DNA of 64,000 bases from Bombus terrestris (GCF_910591885.1 NC_063275.1:21626501-21690500); one strand, 5' to 3'. Positions 34,341 through 47,390 are shown, counted from the first letter of the stretch. Made by a program: numbers and translations. Notes: generated by a model not told the origin, from the letters alone.

Positions 34341-35110
34341 ACGCGATATACCAAGACATCTATCTCATCACCTCTCGATGATTTAATTTATTATGCCACT
34401 CAACGCAACATCGAAACGATTTACTAGCCAAGATTCGCTATTAATTCCCCCGTATCCAATCTTCCGAGCCATGTGACAGTTGTTTATCAATTAAAACTCG
34501 TTCGCTCGTGAAAATACGATGCCGTGACACGGCTACTTACACGAGCCACCGCTATCGAAGCTACCCCAAAATTTCAATCTCCAACGACGCCGTTCGATCG
34601 ACGCAATTAATGCGACTGCCTTTAATTATCTTCCTCGTCTCCTTCAAAGGAGAAGAGGAACCACGCTCAAAACAAGGAAGGGAAATATCAAAGGAACACT
34701 GAAAGAAACACGAAGATAAATGGAAAGAGAGAGACCAATCTTGGCACAGGCGTGTAAATAAAGAGGTTTATTTATACGCGTGCAATTAACCAGCGAGCAG
34801 ATCGGCAGTCGCAGATGCAACTCTGCTCGAAGTGCATCAAGCAGCTACTTATCCACAGCGGTAACTGCGCTGGTGATAGCGTTAATAGCGGTGCGTGTGC
34901 GCTCGACTAAAGGTCGTTAATGCGACGTTATCCAGAAAATAGGGCGTCCGTTTTATCGGTCCCGTCGTTTCGTCGCATTTTTCGGTGGCCACGCCGTTAT
35001 CGTCTGGTCGATAAAACCTTTGCCGTGATGGAACATCGAGAAATAATGTCGTCGTTGCTCAGTTGATCGGTTTTGCGGCGAGTATTCAAAAGAGGAAGCG
35101 TGTTTCGCCA
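34340..35110. promoter_or_regulatory. GC-richer island with GATA-like and Hox-like words
   Basis: Contains GGTTTATTTATACG and CAATTAACC near 34763-34792. GTTTTATCGG (about 34951) and CGATAAAACC (about 35009) form an inverted pair. AATAGGGCG is at 34938-34946. CpG-rich, with no convincing frame (one of 64 codons). A regulatory role is inferred from composition and motif clustering. Confidence 0.35.
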
Positions 35111-36740
35111 TATCGGGCCACTTTTAGTCGACTGATAAGTAACACGATTTTTAGATCATCGAAGAATACGCGTTGACGTATTGCTGGGAAAATGTTGATG
35201 ATAGAAAGAGATGGGATGGAGGCGTTGGTGAAAATAGCAGAGATTTGATAGTTTATTGCAATGGTATCGTTTCGTCGGTTTATTTTAGGAGGATGTTTAA
35301 GGAGAATGTCGAACCGGTGGTTTTATGAGGAGATTTTTTATTTGTGCAGGAGTGGATTGATAAGATCGATGTAAAGTAGCAGAAGTAACATTCCCAAGAG
35401 CCATTCATTCCTAAATGAAGATATTGGCGTGGTAAACGCTAGATCGTGGATGCTTAGGTAAATTAAGATTTATAACTATTGATATAAGTGATAAACATAA
35501 TTATAATTATGAATAATGATAAACAGTCAAGATCCGTCCAACTTTTTTAAAAAAATTGTTTAATCGTTCAGTTGTATTTACAATTTTTATAAATATCGAT
35601 TGCACAGAATTACTTTTTTGGGGAGTGATGATTGCGAAATTAAATTACAAATGTATATGCAAATTCATACCTTTGCAAGTATAGTTAAAGAAGTTGAAAA
35701 TAAGCAATAAGTTCTACTTGGTTAAATATGTTAACGAGTACTATAGAAGTATTAATTGGATATTCCTGCATGTTATATTTATTTCATATATTTTAGCACA
35801 TTTATACTTATAATAAATGGATAAATATTCGATATCTGATAATTGGATTAATAATTTAAATCGATATAAATTAATGTGTTTCTTTGCAGAATTGCTCGAT
35901 CTAAAGTTTTCAATGTGTTGATTGTTGAAAATATATATATATCTACAACTCGAAGAGCTACTTAATTCAAAGAAAATGAACGATATAAAGAGTTAATAAT
36001 TATTTTGTACAATTTACTTGCGATTGGATAGAAAATCTTGAAGAACGATCATTACGAAAGGCAAGAAAAATACACGCGATTAACGCAAAAAGATAGTGAA
36101 TATAAATTTCTAAATACGTCCAAAAAATTTCGAGAACGAGGTCAAATAGCACGAGAATGCCCCGCTGTTATGAATAATAATGATTAACACCTGTTCGTTA
36201 ATTGAAACATGCCAACAACGCCTGTAAAGCTTTCTGCTTCAATCACTGTAATTATGTATTTATAAACGCTATTTAGCATTCGTCGGAGAAGGTCTAAGGC
36301 TTTTCCTCGGCTAATGAGTCTTCGTTATACACGCGTTAAACCTGTCGTCTAATCGCATCTGAAATGTTTTCAAAAATGATCAACGCATCCTTGGCAAGTA
36401 TATTATAAATACATAGAGGTATTTACATTCATCGTGATTATACAGATGACATGAGAAATTGCTTCTTTGATTTCGAGACTATAGTTTAAAGATAAATTAC
36501 TTAATTAAACATACTATGAAATAGATAATAACATTAAATTGCTTTACTGTGTTAAATAAAAATGATAAATAATACCAAATTATCATCGTAAGAATATTCC
36601 CGACGATAACATAATTGACGTACCGTACAATTCTATGCAATTATATGCAAATATGTGCAATTCCGCATACTTTAACAATATGTTCGTGAAAACATAAAAT
36701 TGCATGAACGCTTGCAGTGTATTCATTAAAAAAAAAAAAA
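35110..36740. other. AT-rich spacer
   Basis: No gene. Short TGCAATT/TGCAAAT words repeat near 36635-36660, and a 14-A run lies at about 36728-36741. Confidence 0.5.
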
Positions 36741-36744
36741 ATTC

Positions 36745-37480
36745 AAAAGTGACTAAAAGGGTGGAAAAATCGAGGAATCTTTAAACGGGCCGACTGGGAC
36801 AGATCCCAGTAACATCGTAGCTTCACGCTTTCATCGGGCCGCTGGGTCCGGAGCTTTGATCCGCGAGACAGCTGGTAAAACGGCCGCGTAACAAGAGGAA
36901 AATAGTATCCGGTATCGATTAGAGGGGTGCGACGAGATTTTCCGTGGCAGCGAGCGACGCACGATTTCACGGGCGTTAACTCGAATCGAGGCGAACCGTC
37001 GATGGCCGGTCGATCGCGACAAGATAAATGACCGTGCGTCCGGCCGACCAGCAAACCGGCACTATTCTCCCAATTATGTGGCCTCTCCATCGACCCCGGT
37101 GTCCACCTGTCGCCGGGAACACGCCGTGATTGATGGACCACACGCGAGCAGTACGTGCCTCGCCACCGCCTCGATCTTTCCACCACTCTTCCTTCTCTCC
37201 TTTTCTTGCTCCACCTTCGACCGCTCGGCGTCGTTCAAGACTGAAATTTCGCGAACGCGTGACGCTTTAATTGTCCACTTTAATGCCTTTGCGTGGTCTT
37301 TGATCACGCGATTCCACGTATTTAAGCGAACCGTGAACCGATTCTGACGAATCGTCAGTTTCAGACGAATTCTTTAAGCTCCAGCCGCGAGCCACTCGAG
37401 GCATTCTCTTCACGCGGTATGTAATGATCGTTGTTGACGTTCTTCGCGGCTACTAGGAAGTCTGAGATGCGTCGCGGAAC
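36745..37480. promoter_or_regulatory. Large GC-richer island, putative conserved non-coding
   Basis: CpG-rich block with up to four overlapping frames (60-147 codons) on both strands. The longest, minus 37186-36743, is Arg- and Ser-rich and has no recognised domain. Multiple frames of similar length in one GC-rich block are expected by chance. Confidence 0.3.
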
Positions 37481-37860
37481 TTTTTAGACGTTATGTAATT
37501 TCAGGTTTCTGGATATTAGTCGAGTTTAATAGGAATTATATAATTAGTGCTTCGGTGATAGCTAGCTGAACAACATTACCATTAGAATAATACGGTATTC
37601 GATGTGAAAAAGATAGGAGTAGATATAGAAATGAACGATATTTGTGTTTAATATTTTCTCATGACATTACAAAGAACGAAAACATTCAACGTGGATATAA
37701 TTATAACCCCAGCTTGTGTCTTATGAAATAGGTGTTTTAACTTATTAAACAACAGTAATTCTGAAACCAGAATTCATCGGTCTAATAAATACGATCAATA
37801 ACGGAAAATACAAACCGTTGCAAAGAGTAATAAGAGATACAGAATATCTCTGCAAATTTA
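37480..37860. other. AT-rich spacer
   Basis: No feature recognised. Confidence 0.5.
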
Positions 37861-38360
37861 CCAAACTAGCCTAATCGGCGCGTTAATTACAAACGCTCGA
37901 TCCCGTCCCTGATTTCTCTCACAAAGAATCCCAATCCCTATAAAATAAATTCGGACAACCTAACTATATACGTGCAAATAGTAGTCCCAAAAATAAACCG
38001 TGGCTACCGTTCAATGATCAAATAATGGCCGTAAAAATATGAAGAAACCGGATCGGAGTAACGAGGACCGCGATAAATCAAAAGCAGCGGGGTGAAACGT
38101 TATCGGTTCCAGATCAAAGAGCTTAACGATCGGATCGAACGCAGCGACGTAGGCTTGAGCCAATTATCAGTGCCACGAAGAAACGGAGCGGCGCGGCAGC
38201 AGCAACGATGGCGACTTCGGTTGGGGATGTTTAATTAATTAAGCCGGTCGTTAAATATAAGTCGCGTGGTAGCCAGGGTGTCTAATATTTCTTTCACTTT
38301 ACGATTTTGCGCCGCGTGGACCAGAGGAGTCCCCATAGCCTATTGGACACTCAATGGGCG
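37860..38360. promoter_or_regulatory. GC-richer island, putative conserved non-coding
   Basis: CpG-rich from about 38040 to 38350 with TTAATTAATTAAG near 38231. No frame of interest. It leads directly into the first copy of a repeated module at 38361. Confidence 0.3.
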
Positions 38361-38428
38361 TCCCATAGGTACCAAAATGAAAAAGAGTACGTCGTCGTAA
38401 GGTAGTGAATGGAATTAGCTTATTTTAT
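38361..38428 (+). repeat. Copy 1 of a dispersed direct repeat
   Basis: TCCCATAGGTACCAAAATGA, then AAAAGAGTACG, CGT(C/A)AGGTAG-type sequence and AGCTTATTTTA. The same order occurs at 39272-39339 on the same strand, about 911 bases away, at roughly 70 percent identity by eye. Confidence 0.65.
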
Positions 38429-38429
38429 A

Positions 38430-39240
38430 TTTGATAAAAATTTTTAATATTTAAAAATCTGATAATAAGTTATATTTTTCATATTTCACAGAGAAACGGT
38501 CTTAAAATTCAACATGCGTTGTTAATGAATTTTACACTGGCAATTTCTCATTTTTTATTTGATTTTAGTTTCAAATATATATATATATATCTTTGTGTAA
38601 TATTATGTCGCTGATTTGTCAAAATTTACAAAACTTCGTAGATTTATCGGTTATTTCCAGATGGTTTATATTTCTGGATTTTATAGTCCTCTTAATTAAT
38701 AAGTATATTAAAATATTCCTTGTTACGCATAAAGTGACTTTAGTAATAAAAATAAAGTGTTAGTTGTTAGAATAAAAAAACAACAAAAATGTACCGATAT
38801 ACTGTTCCTGTGATTTTCATTTGTCATGATTCTTATATTTTCTCAAGCGAATAATAATACGAAACAAGTGGAACAAGAAGAAAATAATATTTCAATTACA
38901 CTGTAAGATCGAACTATCAAATTCACTCATTTCTCAGACAACTTTCTAATAATCACAAAGATCGCGTTCTACGAATGTAAATAGACTGGAAATTTTGATT
39001 CGTTTACAGGAAATTCGAAAGTGCAAAATTTCATAGAATGCAGAGCGCGCATAATATGAAAAAATATATAAAACATCCACAGTATAGTGCTTTCTGTAAC
39101 ACTTGGTACGTAAAGCAATTTTCTACCAAGGTTCTACTTGCTCTTTTACGTTCTCAAAATTACGAATTTGCATAAAAATCCGCAGTGTAAATATAAATGA
39201 GGAAACTGACTAATTAAATAGGTAAAGACGAGTCTGATAA
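38430..39240. other. AT-rich spacer with (TA)n
   Basis: An (AT)n run at about 38575-38590. No gene recognised. Confidence 0.5.
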
Positions 39241-39271
39241 AACGGAGACATTCTGTTGCAGCTAAAGCACG

Positions 39272-39339
39272 TTCCGTGGGTACCAGTGTGAAAAAAATAC
39301 GCGGTCGCAAGGTAGCGGAAGGAAGCAACCTATTTTTGT
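39272..39339 (+). repeat. Copy 2 of the dispersed direct repeat
   Basis: TTCCGTGGGTACCAGTGTGA, then AAAAAATACG, CGCAAGGTAG and AACCTATTTTTG, aligning with 38361-38428. Confidence 0.65.
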
Positions 39340-39900
39340 GGCTGGAGAGCCCGTACGATGAGACTCAGCGTGGGGTTCGTTTCTTTTTGGTCGGTGATAC
39401 TAGATGCCCCGTCTAGGGGAGGTCTTTGACGAAGACGAAGGCGAACACGACGATGGGTAAAGGAAGATCGAGAAGATGAATAAGAGAAAAGAAGGAAAAA
39501 GAATGGATCGAGCGACGAAATAAAGAGAAGGACGTCGTCTGGGTGTTGGATTACTCAAGGCCTACGGGCAGTGGTTCCTTGAAACGTGCAATCGAGGCCC
39601 GCGGGTTTCGACAGTCTTCTTCCTGGGAATTTGGTTGCCAATTGCAGGACGATGAGTCTTTTTTGAGGCTAAAGACTTGGAGAGCTACGAGGAAGGATAC
39701 TGGTGTGAGTAGATGTTTATATACGGCCGATGGCTCGAATTCGTTGTTTTCGTTGTCACGTTATCTCTTATTGCATATATCCATCGCTAAATTATTCTCA
39801 TCGAATGGCACGACAACTAAAATGCAACAATTACGACAGCAGAATTGCTTAACCTCGCTGTGGCTCGATATAACTCAATTTAACCCGAAAACGTAGATAT
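39340..39900. other. GC-richer and purine-rich island with a possible short first exon
   Basis: An ATG at 39404 (preceded in frame by TAG) begins MPRLGEVFDEDEGEHDDG, 17 codons plus two bases, ending at ATGG|GTAAAG (5' splice site at 39457). The acidic stretch may simply reflect GAAGACGAAGG-type low-complexity DNA. Downstream is a plus frame of 117 codons at 39543-39896 without a known domain. Weak evidence. Confidence 0.2.
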
Positions 39901-40170
39901 ATAATTGAATAAGTATCATTGGAATATGGTTAATGATACCAAAGATAGTGTTTCGATATTTGATTCCAGCATGAAATATATTTATCTGTGTTTTAGTAAC
40001 TTCTATGTATTTTACGCTTTTCATAAATAGAGTACTTTAAAATTTACAAAGAGGACATCCGGAAGCTCTGCAAACGTCGATAAGAAACGTAGAAGAAGAG
40101 CAGAATTAAATAATTAAATCTACACAACGTACGTACCACTAGCAATGAATGGAATCGTGAACGCTAGTCT
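39900..40170. other. AT-rich spacer
   Basis: No feature recognised. Confidence 0.5.
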
Positions 40171-40850
40171 TTCATGAGTTTAAAATATGAATGATATTCG
40201 TAGGTCTCACGACTTGTCTATTCAAAACACTCTGAGAAGACTTACGAGTAAACGGCGTTAAGAGCCTCTGTAACCGCTCGATACCGGTACCGTTTCGAGT
40301 CACGAATCGAGAAACGGAGATCGATAGCCGGGATACTCGCCAATATTCCTGGTGCCGATAATCTTCGCGCAATTTCGCGGAGCCGTGAAGCCCGGGGCGG
40401 TCGGTTTGCGGCGGCGAAAACAGAAAGAGCGAGCGGATCCGCGGTGCAGGATCACGGAATGGTTAAGAAGCGTTCTCGTAGTCTTGGCTCCGAGATCCAG
40501 CCACCCCGTCATTTACATATTCATACCCTATCGGTTGATCTCGATCAACGATGCCTGATAAAACAGTTTAAGCGCTAATGCAGCCGCCGCGGTGCCCAGT
40601 CCCAGGCTTTTTCTCGTCGCGATAATCTCCGTTTCGTCGGGATTTTCAATCGATTGCCATCGCTTTCCCCTGGCCTGGAACCACGGGAAATTACCAATGA
40701 ATAGTGGCAGCTTTGGAGAATGGTGAAAGGAAACGCGGCCAAGTGTCGCAGTGTGTTCTTCGATGCTTCGAGGGATAGGATGTTTACCCACGTGCGCCAA
40801 CGACTACACCGGGCTGGGAGTTAAGATAATGTTTGCTCGAACCAGGAATC
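40170..40850. promoter_or_regulatory. GC-richer island, putative conserved non-coding
   Basis: CpG-rich, for example AAGCCCGGGGCGG near 40387, with GATAAT and GATAAAAC-type GATA words. Frames of 66-90 codons overlap on both strands and are not protein-like. Confidence 0.3.
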
Positions 40851-41650
40851 GACTATAGGTTACCATCGACTACCGTGCAGACGCTTTTTTTTTAGCTGAC
40901 GTTACCGTGCAAGGTGAGGAATTGTTTTTTCTAGCGAATTGTTTTTATTACACTTTCCTTTGGTGCGCGGAGCAATTTGTTGGAGATTTTAGAAGTTAAA
41001 GAGCTTTTAATTGAGACCGAGGATCGAAATTTAGATCGAGGGTCGAGGGCGCAATTAGTTACACATGTGTGTGTTAAATTAATTTTAGAGACATTTTTCT
41101 TCGCGCTTTTGTTCAATATTTACGTAGAATCGAGCGAAGGGAATATTCGAAACGTGTCCTTTGAGTCTGTATCTGTCTGTCGTAATTTGTCGTGGCGTGA
41201 AACAGATATTGATACGTAGAAATAATAGAATTCAGGATTTATCTTCACTTCAACGAATTTTTCTATCTACGTGTATTTGAAAATTTTCTGACAGAAGAGT
41301 TAGCAAATTTAGAATATTGTAAGCTAGTTATGGCAGGCGAATTTTGCGAAACGAAGAAATAACGTAGTTGTGAATTTCAAATTAATTGAAACATCAATAA
41401 TACCTCGAAAAATTAGCAACAAATTAATAAACAACTATCGATGGAACCCAACAAATCCATCGCAAAGCAAACTCAAATCTATTTAAATCTCTTGAAAATA
41501 TCTCCAATAAACTAATCAACGATATTTGATAGGAAAGTTTCTAAACAAATTAAGAAGCTACAGTAAATCTAACAATCCAAAGCACGATATCAAAATCAAT
41601 CCTATTCAAACAATTTCATACACACAGAGGCCCCGATGAAAACAACGAAA
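40850..41650. other. Spacer, AT-rich
   Basis: A CCTCGA-AAAATTAGCAACAA block at about 41404 partly resembles 41660-41700 (CCTCGATAAAATTAACAA, then an ATCGAT-containing stretch), perhaps an old duplication. No gene recognised. Confidence 0.4.
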
Positions 41651-41655
41651 CAGGC

Positions 41656-41940
41656 CTAAAATTCCTCGATAAAATTAACAATCAACCATCGATAAAATCC
41701 ATGAAAGTCGCATCGCGTATCAAAATGAAACATTTCCGTGTAATCATTAATCTGAAATCTGGAAAACGCTGAAACACTCGTCCAATCCGGAACTCGTCGT
41801 AAATTCCTTTCACACAGAATCGTTCGAAGCTCTTCGCTGCAGTTCCGCAAAAATCCATCTACCCGTCCATCGATCTGAATATTTCCATCGGCCAGGATTT
41901 TACGCAGGATCGTTTCATCGATCGACGATTCCCTTCCCAT
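41656..41940 (-). CDS. Hypothetical 94-codon frame, weak
   Basis: The frame starts MGRESSIDETILRKILADG and ends at a TAG. It has balanced amino-acid use and an acidic-basic mix that looks more protein-like than most frames here, and no low-complexity run. I recognise no family. It is short, isolated and lies beside a GC-richer island, so it may be a chance frame. Confidence 0.15.
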   Translation of the reverse strand: MGRESSIDETILRKILADGNIQIDGRVDGFLRNCSEELRTILCERNLRRVPDWTSVSAFSRFQINDYTEMFHFDTRCDFHGFYRWLIVNFIEEF

Positions 41941-42540
41941 CTATACACGTGCTTCCCCGTTTATCGTCCCGATAAGAGTATCCCGAGGAGAGATAGTGTC
42001 TACCAGAACAAGAAGCATTCCGTTGGTTCGAGGAGAAGCCTGGAATTCCTGGTCCGTATCCATTTCAAAGGACAATGATCCGGCAGTGCCTTTGTGCGAT
42101 CCGCAATGGAGTGGTTGGACTGTCGTTGATTACTGGCGAAGGAGCAGCGCTATGGGTGAAAAGCTATGACAAGGGTTGCACGAGTGAAAAGAGAGAAACG
42201 AGAGGGGCTGGATGAAAGTTTGGAAGAGAGGGGAATAGGGGAGGAGGGGTGGTTGCTATCAATCACACAGGCTGGATGAAAGCCACGCGGTCGGCTCTGT
42301 GTCACGCCATTGTGAAATACCAGCTGAAATTCGAGCGCGAATCGTCCGAAATTTTGGAATTTTAATTCAACGGCTAGAAAATCGCTGGCTATTCGACGGA
42401 TCGACCGGTATTGTCTGCTGTCCGCGACACGTACGGATGCCTGGAAATGATTATTTGCTGGCTGTATGGTGTTTCGATGAGATATGGCTGAATGGAAATT
42501 TCAGGGGCGAGCCATAGGTATGGATTGATTGGCGGTAAAT
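41941..42540. other. GC-richer island with G-run cluster and a duplicated word
   Basis: Three GGGG runs lie within about 20 bases at 42230-42249 (spacers AATA and AGGA). GGCTGGATGAAAG occurs at about 42206 and again at 42270. A 72-codon plus frame at 42299 has no recognised domain. Confidence 0.4.
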
Positions 42541-42950
42541 ATTCGTGGAAAGATTTGTGGTACTATTCGTATTAAAATCTTGTAAGTTGAAAATGGGAAT
42601 TGTTTCGTTTATGGAACAGACTGTTTTTACGATGCTTGGTAACCGCGTTAAAGGTTTTTAGTATCGGTAATGTAGCAGTATATTTAACAACGTGATTTCC
42701 GAGATTTTTCTTACTATTATTTGGACAAATTCTTATGTCTGTTCTTTTAAAAAGATCGAATCTCGTAGGTGGTTTTATTCGTTCGACTGGGGTTTTCCTT
42801 TATTAGCGAGATTCGCGTTTGATCAACATTGTCAACATTTTTCGATATTTCTCTATCTTTTTTGACATTTTTTACGCTTGTTAAAATTTATTGTGTCTTC
42901 TATATCTCTTCACGTTTGTTACGCTTCTTCAATTTTTCAAACCAACGATA
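42540..42950. other. AT-rich spacer
   Basis: No feature recognised. Confidence 0.5.
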
Positions 42951-44210
42951 AGACGGGGCAGACGCAGAAGAAGCGAACAAAATATTTCGATCGCGCAATA
43001 AGGTTTGCTTCGATGTTCTTTTAAAAGATCCAGCTCGCTCGTTTCTCAGACAATTTTTCGGCAACTAGAAAACCACATTCCACAGGTACAAATAGAAGAA
43101 CCGACTAATTAAATCGTGAAAAAGTATAAAACGAAGGCGCTTCGTGGTACCCGGCGTTTAATTTGCGTTACAATCTGGGATTACTGTCAACAGCTTTTAT
43201 TATACATTCTGGTCGTAGCATTTCGCGAATCGCCTGGTATTTTCTGCCCTAAACGACAACACGTTTCCTCCTCGAACGACATTCCGTCTTTTTATCGTTC
43301 ACTTTATCGCATTCCCCTTATATCGAATTCATGACCAAGAGATGCATCGGATAGGATGTTCCGTGGCGTGTCCAGCTTGATGTCTCCAACGGACATCATC
43401 CGTATTTTTATCAGTGTCTCCCGCAGGATGATACGACGTCGCCTCGTGAAATGACAGCAATTAAAGTTCCATCGTTCGCGGACCTCGAAAATCGTCTTGT
43501 AAACGAGTATCTTTCGATCGATGCTTGTCGTTGATGTAATCTTTTCATTAATGTACATTTTTAAGCAAATTGGTCCAATAACGACGAGACGGAACTCGAT
43601 GATCTATACTCTGTACCTGCCAGGTAGACGACGCTCGAACTAGTAATAGGATCGTTAAAGAACGATCTAGTAATAAGATCTACGGTAGTTTGGTCCTTTG
43701 CAAGACGACCGTACCACTCCACACCTCCTTCTTTATCCTTTCGTCCACGCTGCATATTTCTTCCTTCTTTTGTTAAGTAATTCTTCCTTTTTCGCGGTTC
43801 GTTATAACTTTTTTGAAATTTCATCAGCACCTAGTCACGAAGGAATCTAATACCAGGTCCTAGATTTTCATGAAGGCGTCGTGTTCACATAACACGTGCA
43901 GCCGAATATTATTTTACCTGGACGTAGGAGGGGGGAAACGAATTAGATGTCCTGGGGCGAGCAGCGGTCGGTTTCTGGTTACACATGGACCTCCTAAGGC
44001 TGTCCGGGTTAATAAAACATTGGTACCTACGACAGTAGTCCCTTTATTACGAGCGTGTCGCATGATTTTCGACGGTTTCGCCAGTCTGCCAAGAAATACA
44101 CTCCGATCAGCATCGTGCTGTGTCAACGGGATATTTTGACTGGTAAAAAAGCAACGTGCTTTCAAAGGGTTAAAAGATTCTTGTTTAACCACCTGGACTA
44201 GCGAGGATTC
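42950..44210. promoter_or_regulatory. Extended GC-richer island
   Basis: CpG-rich, with several frames of 72-92 codons that overlap in opposite directions and show no domain. CTAGTAATA(G/A)GATC occurs twice (about 43639 and 43668), with a perfect small hairpin (GATCGTT-AAAG-AACGATC) between. Putative regulatory. Confidence 0.3.
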
Positions 44211-44479
44211 TATTTTCAGATCGGGAGTCTTTGATTATTTTATTTAATTTGCTTGACGAGGTGAGTTTTCGAGAGATTGTGGAATTTTGTGCGAATACTG
44301 CACGTATTCTCTTTCATTTAAAATATCAGAGACGACTTAAGAACTCGTAGAATTATATTGTTAAAAACAGGAATATATGAATTGCTATTAATTTAGAATA
44401 TTGCAATTTACATTCATACGTTAAAAAATATATTTTTCGATCTTGTAGGTAGGAGAGAATTCTTCCTAACTTTAGATAT

Positions 44480-44870
44480 TTTCGATTAATTTTGTCAATA
44501 GAATTAACTTTTTGTAGTATCGGCAGGACTAAATAAAAACTGTGTGTAAAAAAGTTTATTACTGATCGGAACTTCACTACGATCGCTAATAACAGGGTAT
44601 AAAAGATTCAAGATAAATGGCCCAATCACACCGATTATTTTGGCAAAAAATTTTATCAACAACATCAATTTTGTGCACATCTATACTACTGCCCTAAAAT
44701 TCAGTATAAAAATAATTTATTACAGATTGGAACTTCGCCTTTAATTACATTGTGACCACAGTGTACAGGAAACACAAATGACTTTATAAAACCAATTATT
44801 TTCGTAAAAAAAATTTCTCAAAACAATATATTTCCCCACCATTTATATTCATTAATAGCAACAAAATTGA
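44480..44870. repeat. Diverged tandem duplication, about 152-161 bp unit, 2-2.5 copies
   Basis: TTTATTACTGATCGGAACTTC at 44555 matches TTTATTACAGATTGGAACTTC at 44716, 161 bases apart. Each copy continues to (A/C)CCGATTATTTTGG-like or CCAATTATTTTCG, then A-rich sequence and CA(A/T)CAT or CCACCAT. An upstream partial copy (CGATTAATTTTGTCAA at about 44481) aligns with CGATTATTTTGGCAA at about 44633, offset 152. Confidence 0.75.
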
Positions 44871-44879
44871 TAGGATCGT

Positions 44880-46600
44880 GATAAAGAAAATGGGATAACG
44901 TTGCTCGTGGCCACTGTGATATAATATGATGTTATAAATTTAATACACATTTTTGACCTACCTGCTCATTTACATATGAATAGATCGCGATCAAAGATCA
45001 TTAAGATGAAACAACCGCTCGATGTTGCTCAGAGCGAAAGATAAGGGAGCCAAGATGGTGCGAAGGTTTCGAGCAAAAATCGAGAACGATTTATACCGAC
45101 TCACGGTAGTCGATCGATCGATAATCCAGCATCGATCGAACCCTTTTCACGAGCCAGACTTGGAATAATTGAGCTGTATGCCCGAATAACCGAATTAACG
45201 ATATACCTGTCCCTTTATCTGAAATGAATCAACGAAGAGAAGAAAGAGTATTCTCGTCGCGTCATCGAACGCGTCATCAATTATATCGTCAGCAACGCCC
45301 TTCGTGATGAGAATGTACAAACACATATATGAATATTTTCATATATCCTTTAGAATTTCCATTAACTCCTTTATTCTTCTCTGATCTCTATGATTAATTT
45401 TATCTTGATTCTACTAAAACACTATTTGTCGTTGGCAATTTCCAGCGTTTATCGTAACATTATTTCTCGTAAAAAGAAAGAAAAGTAAAAATGAAATTTA
45501 CTTCTCGAGTGGACAAAAGAACAAGAAAATAATTTACCAAGGAGGAGAAGGAAGACAAGACTTCCGAATCGAACTTTTCGCACAAATCCGTCGTTAACGA
45601 ACATGCACCATTTAATCTCAATCAAATAAGCAGGTATTTCACAGAAATAAAAATAAACTGATCTCGACAAGGGAATAATTAATCTCACAGCTTTCAAGAA
45701 AAATACTTGCCTCGCAGTTCATTTGGAATGTGTAAACTGAATATAATAATACATCGGGCGATATAAAATTGATACCTGTGGAAAATGGTAGCTTTTCTGT
45801 CGAAATAAAAGACCACATAAATACATGTAATCATCGAAATTTGAAAGAAAGATCAATGAAACTGCGATATTTTGCAAGAAATTGCCCGATAAGGAGCGTC
45901 GTACAAAACACCCTTGCCGCATTTAAATGGTGACCAGTATCGACTAACGGAGCCGCAAAGTCCACTTAGTTGTTCCGCACGAACGGACCCCGAAATGAGA
46001 GGCCCACGAAAGTGTCCACCTCCTTTCTCAAGGATCCATTTACTCTCGTTGCTCGTGGTACAACTTCCACGCATCGTCTCCTTCCCACAATGAGCCACCC
46101 TTCGTCCTTTTGCTTTCTTTCGAAAAGGATACTGTCCATTCAGCGCGAATGGTACACCTTTCAGAGTATAATGTTAAAAATCGTTCGAGAAAGGCGCTAA
46201 GAATAGAATGAAGGATGTTGTAAATAGTATTGTACTGTATAAGAAAGAAAGTGATGTTTGAATGAGTATCACGGTAAATAACAATGAGATTTCAGGTGTA
46301 ATAATGTCTGAAATTTTTCTTTTTCTTTTCAGATTCGTGTTTTCCTTTTTGCGTTGACGGATAATGGTAATTGTTATTATTTGTCTTCCGTATATTATAA
46401 AGACCATGATCTTTGTATACCAAAGAGTGTACTGCAAATTTAAAAAAGAATTACAGAAAAAATTAACTATTTCGCATGGAATTAAATCTTCTCGGTCGAA
46501 TTTTTCTGCAAGAGAGAGACTTCCGCAACAGTTTCCCCGCCAATAAATAAATAAATAGACACGATGTCGTACAACGTATAGCTGAATATATCAGCTTCTT
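44880..46600. other. Spacer with a GC-richer patch at 45000-45310 and 45870-46200
   Basis: No gene recognised. Patches are CpG-richer; frames of 67-87 codons overlap on both strands. Confidence 0.4.
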
Positions 46601-47390
46601 ATCGTGCAAGTACATGTACTCTATCAGGCGTGAAGAACTTCGATCGACGCCGATAAAATCTATACGTGTTCGAGCCTTTCTCTTTGTTCTTTTCCAAACG
46701 AAGTTGCGAAGTTAGGTTTTCAAGCCGTACGAATCGGTTCCACGCTTAACAGATATCCGTGACGATCCCTCGACCGCTTTACACGACGCACCTATCCAAA
46801 GGTACATAGACGCCTCCAGTAAAATCCATGACGTGCGCGATATTCAACGATGATCTTTAACTCTCCCCCTGTAGCTCTTCCGACATTACCGCGCACCTCT
46901 GTCAGTTCAAATCCAAGGCTATCACGTGCTTATTTCGTTCGATGACGCGTACGATTCTTCAACGCGAAATTCATCACAGCTGGAACGCGCTACATCGAAG
47001 AATCTTGAAGAATTGTTGGTAAAAGTGACCCGCTATTTCCAGAAATTTGTCATGCTTTCAGGTGGTTAGGAATCTTTCGACTGTCCTCTCGCATTAATTT
47101 TCCTTCTTGTATTAATTTTCTAAAGAATTGTTTGATAGACCGTAGAATAGAATTGACAAGGGATAGGAAATTGTAATAAATTATTCCTTTTGGTATTTAA
47201 GACAGGCAGTACGGTTTAGAATATAACGAAATATTTATCCAAATAAAGAATATCGAAGTCAGAAATTCGGTAGAATGTTTGTTATTTTCGTCAGATCTTT
47301 TCTATCTGAATTTAATTTTTTTAGTGGAATAGCTACTTTTTTAAAACACGTGATAATTCTATTATTATATGATTCTGAACCGTAAGGTTC
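46600..47390. other. GC-richer patch then AT-rich spacer
   Basis: CpG-richer to about 47000, then AT-rich. No gene or repeat recognised. Confidence 0.4.

Noticed and set aside
36743..37186. 147-codon minus frame
   Set aside because: Overlaps several other frames in a CpG-rich island and has Arg/Ser-biased composition.
38270..38290. CAGGGTGTC word as another end of the 63-kb transposon family
   Set aside because: Only nine bases match and no inverted partner lies nearby.
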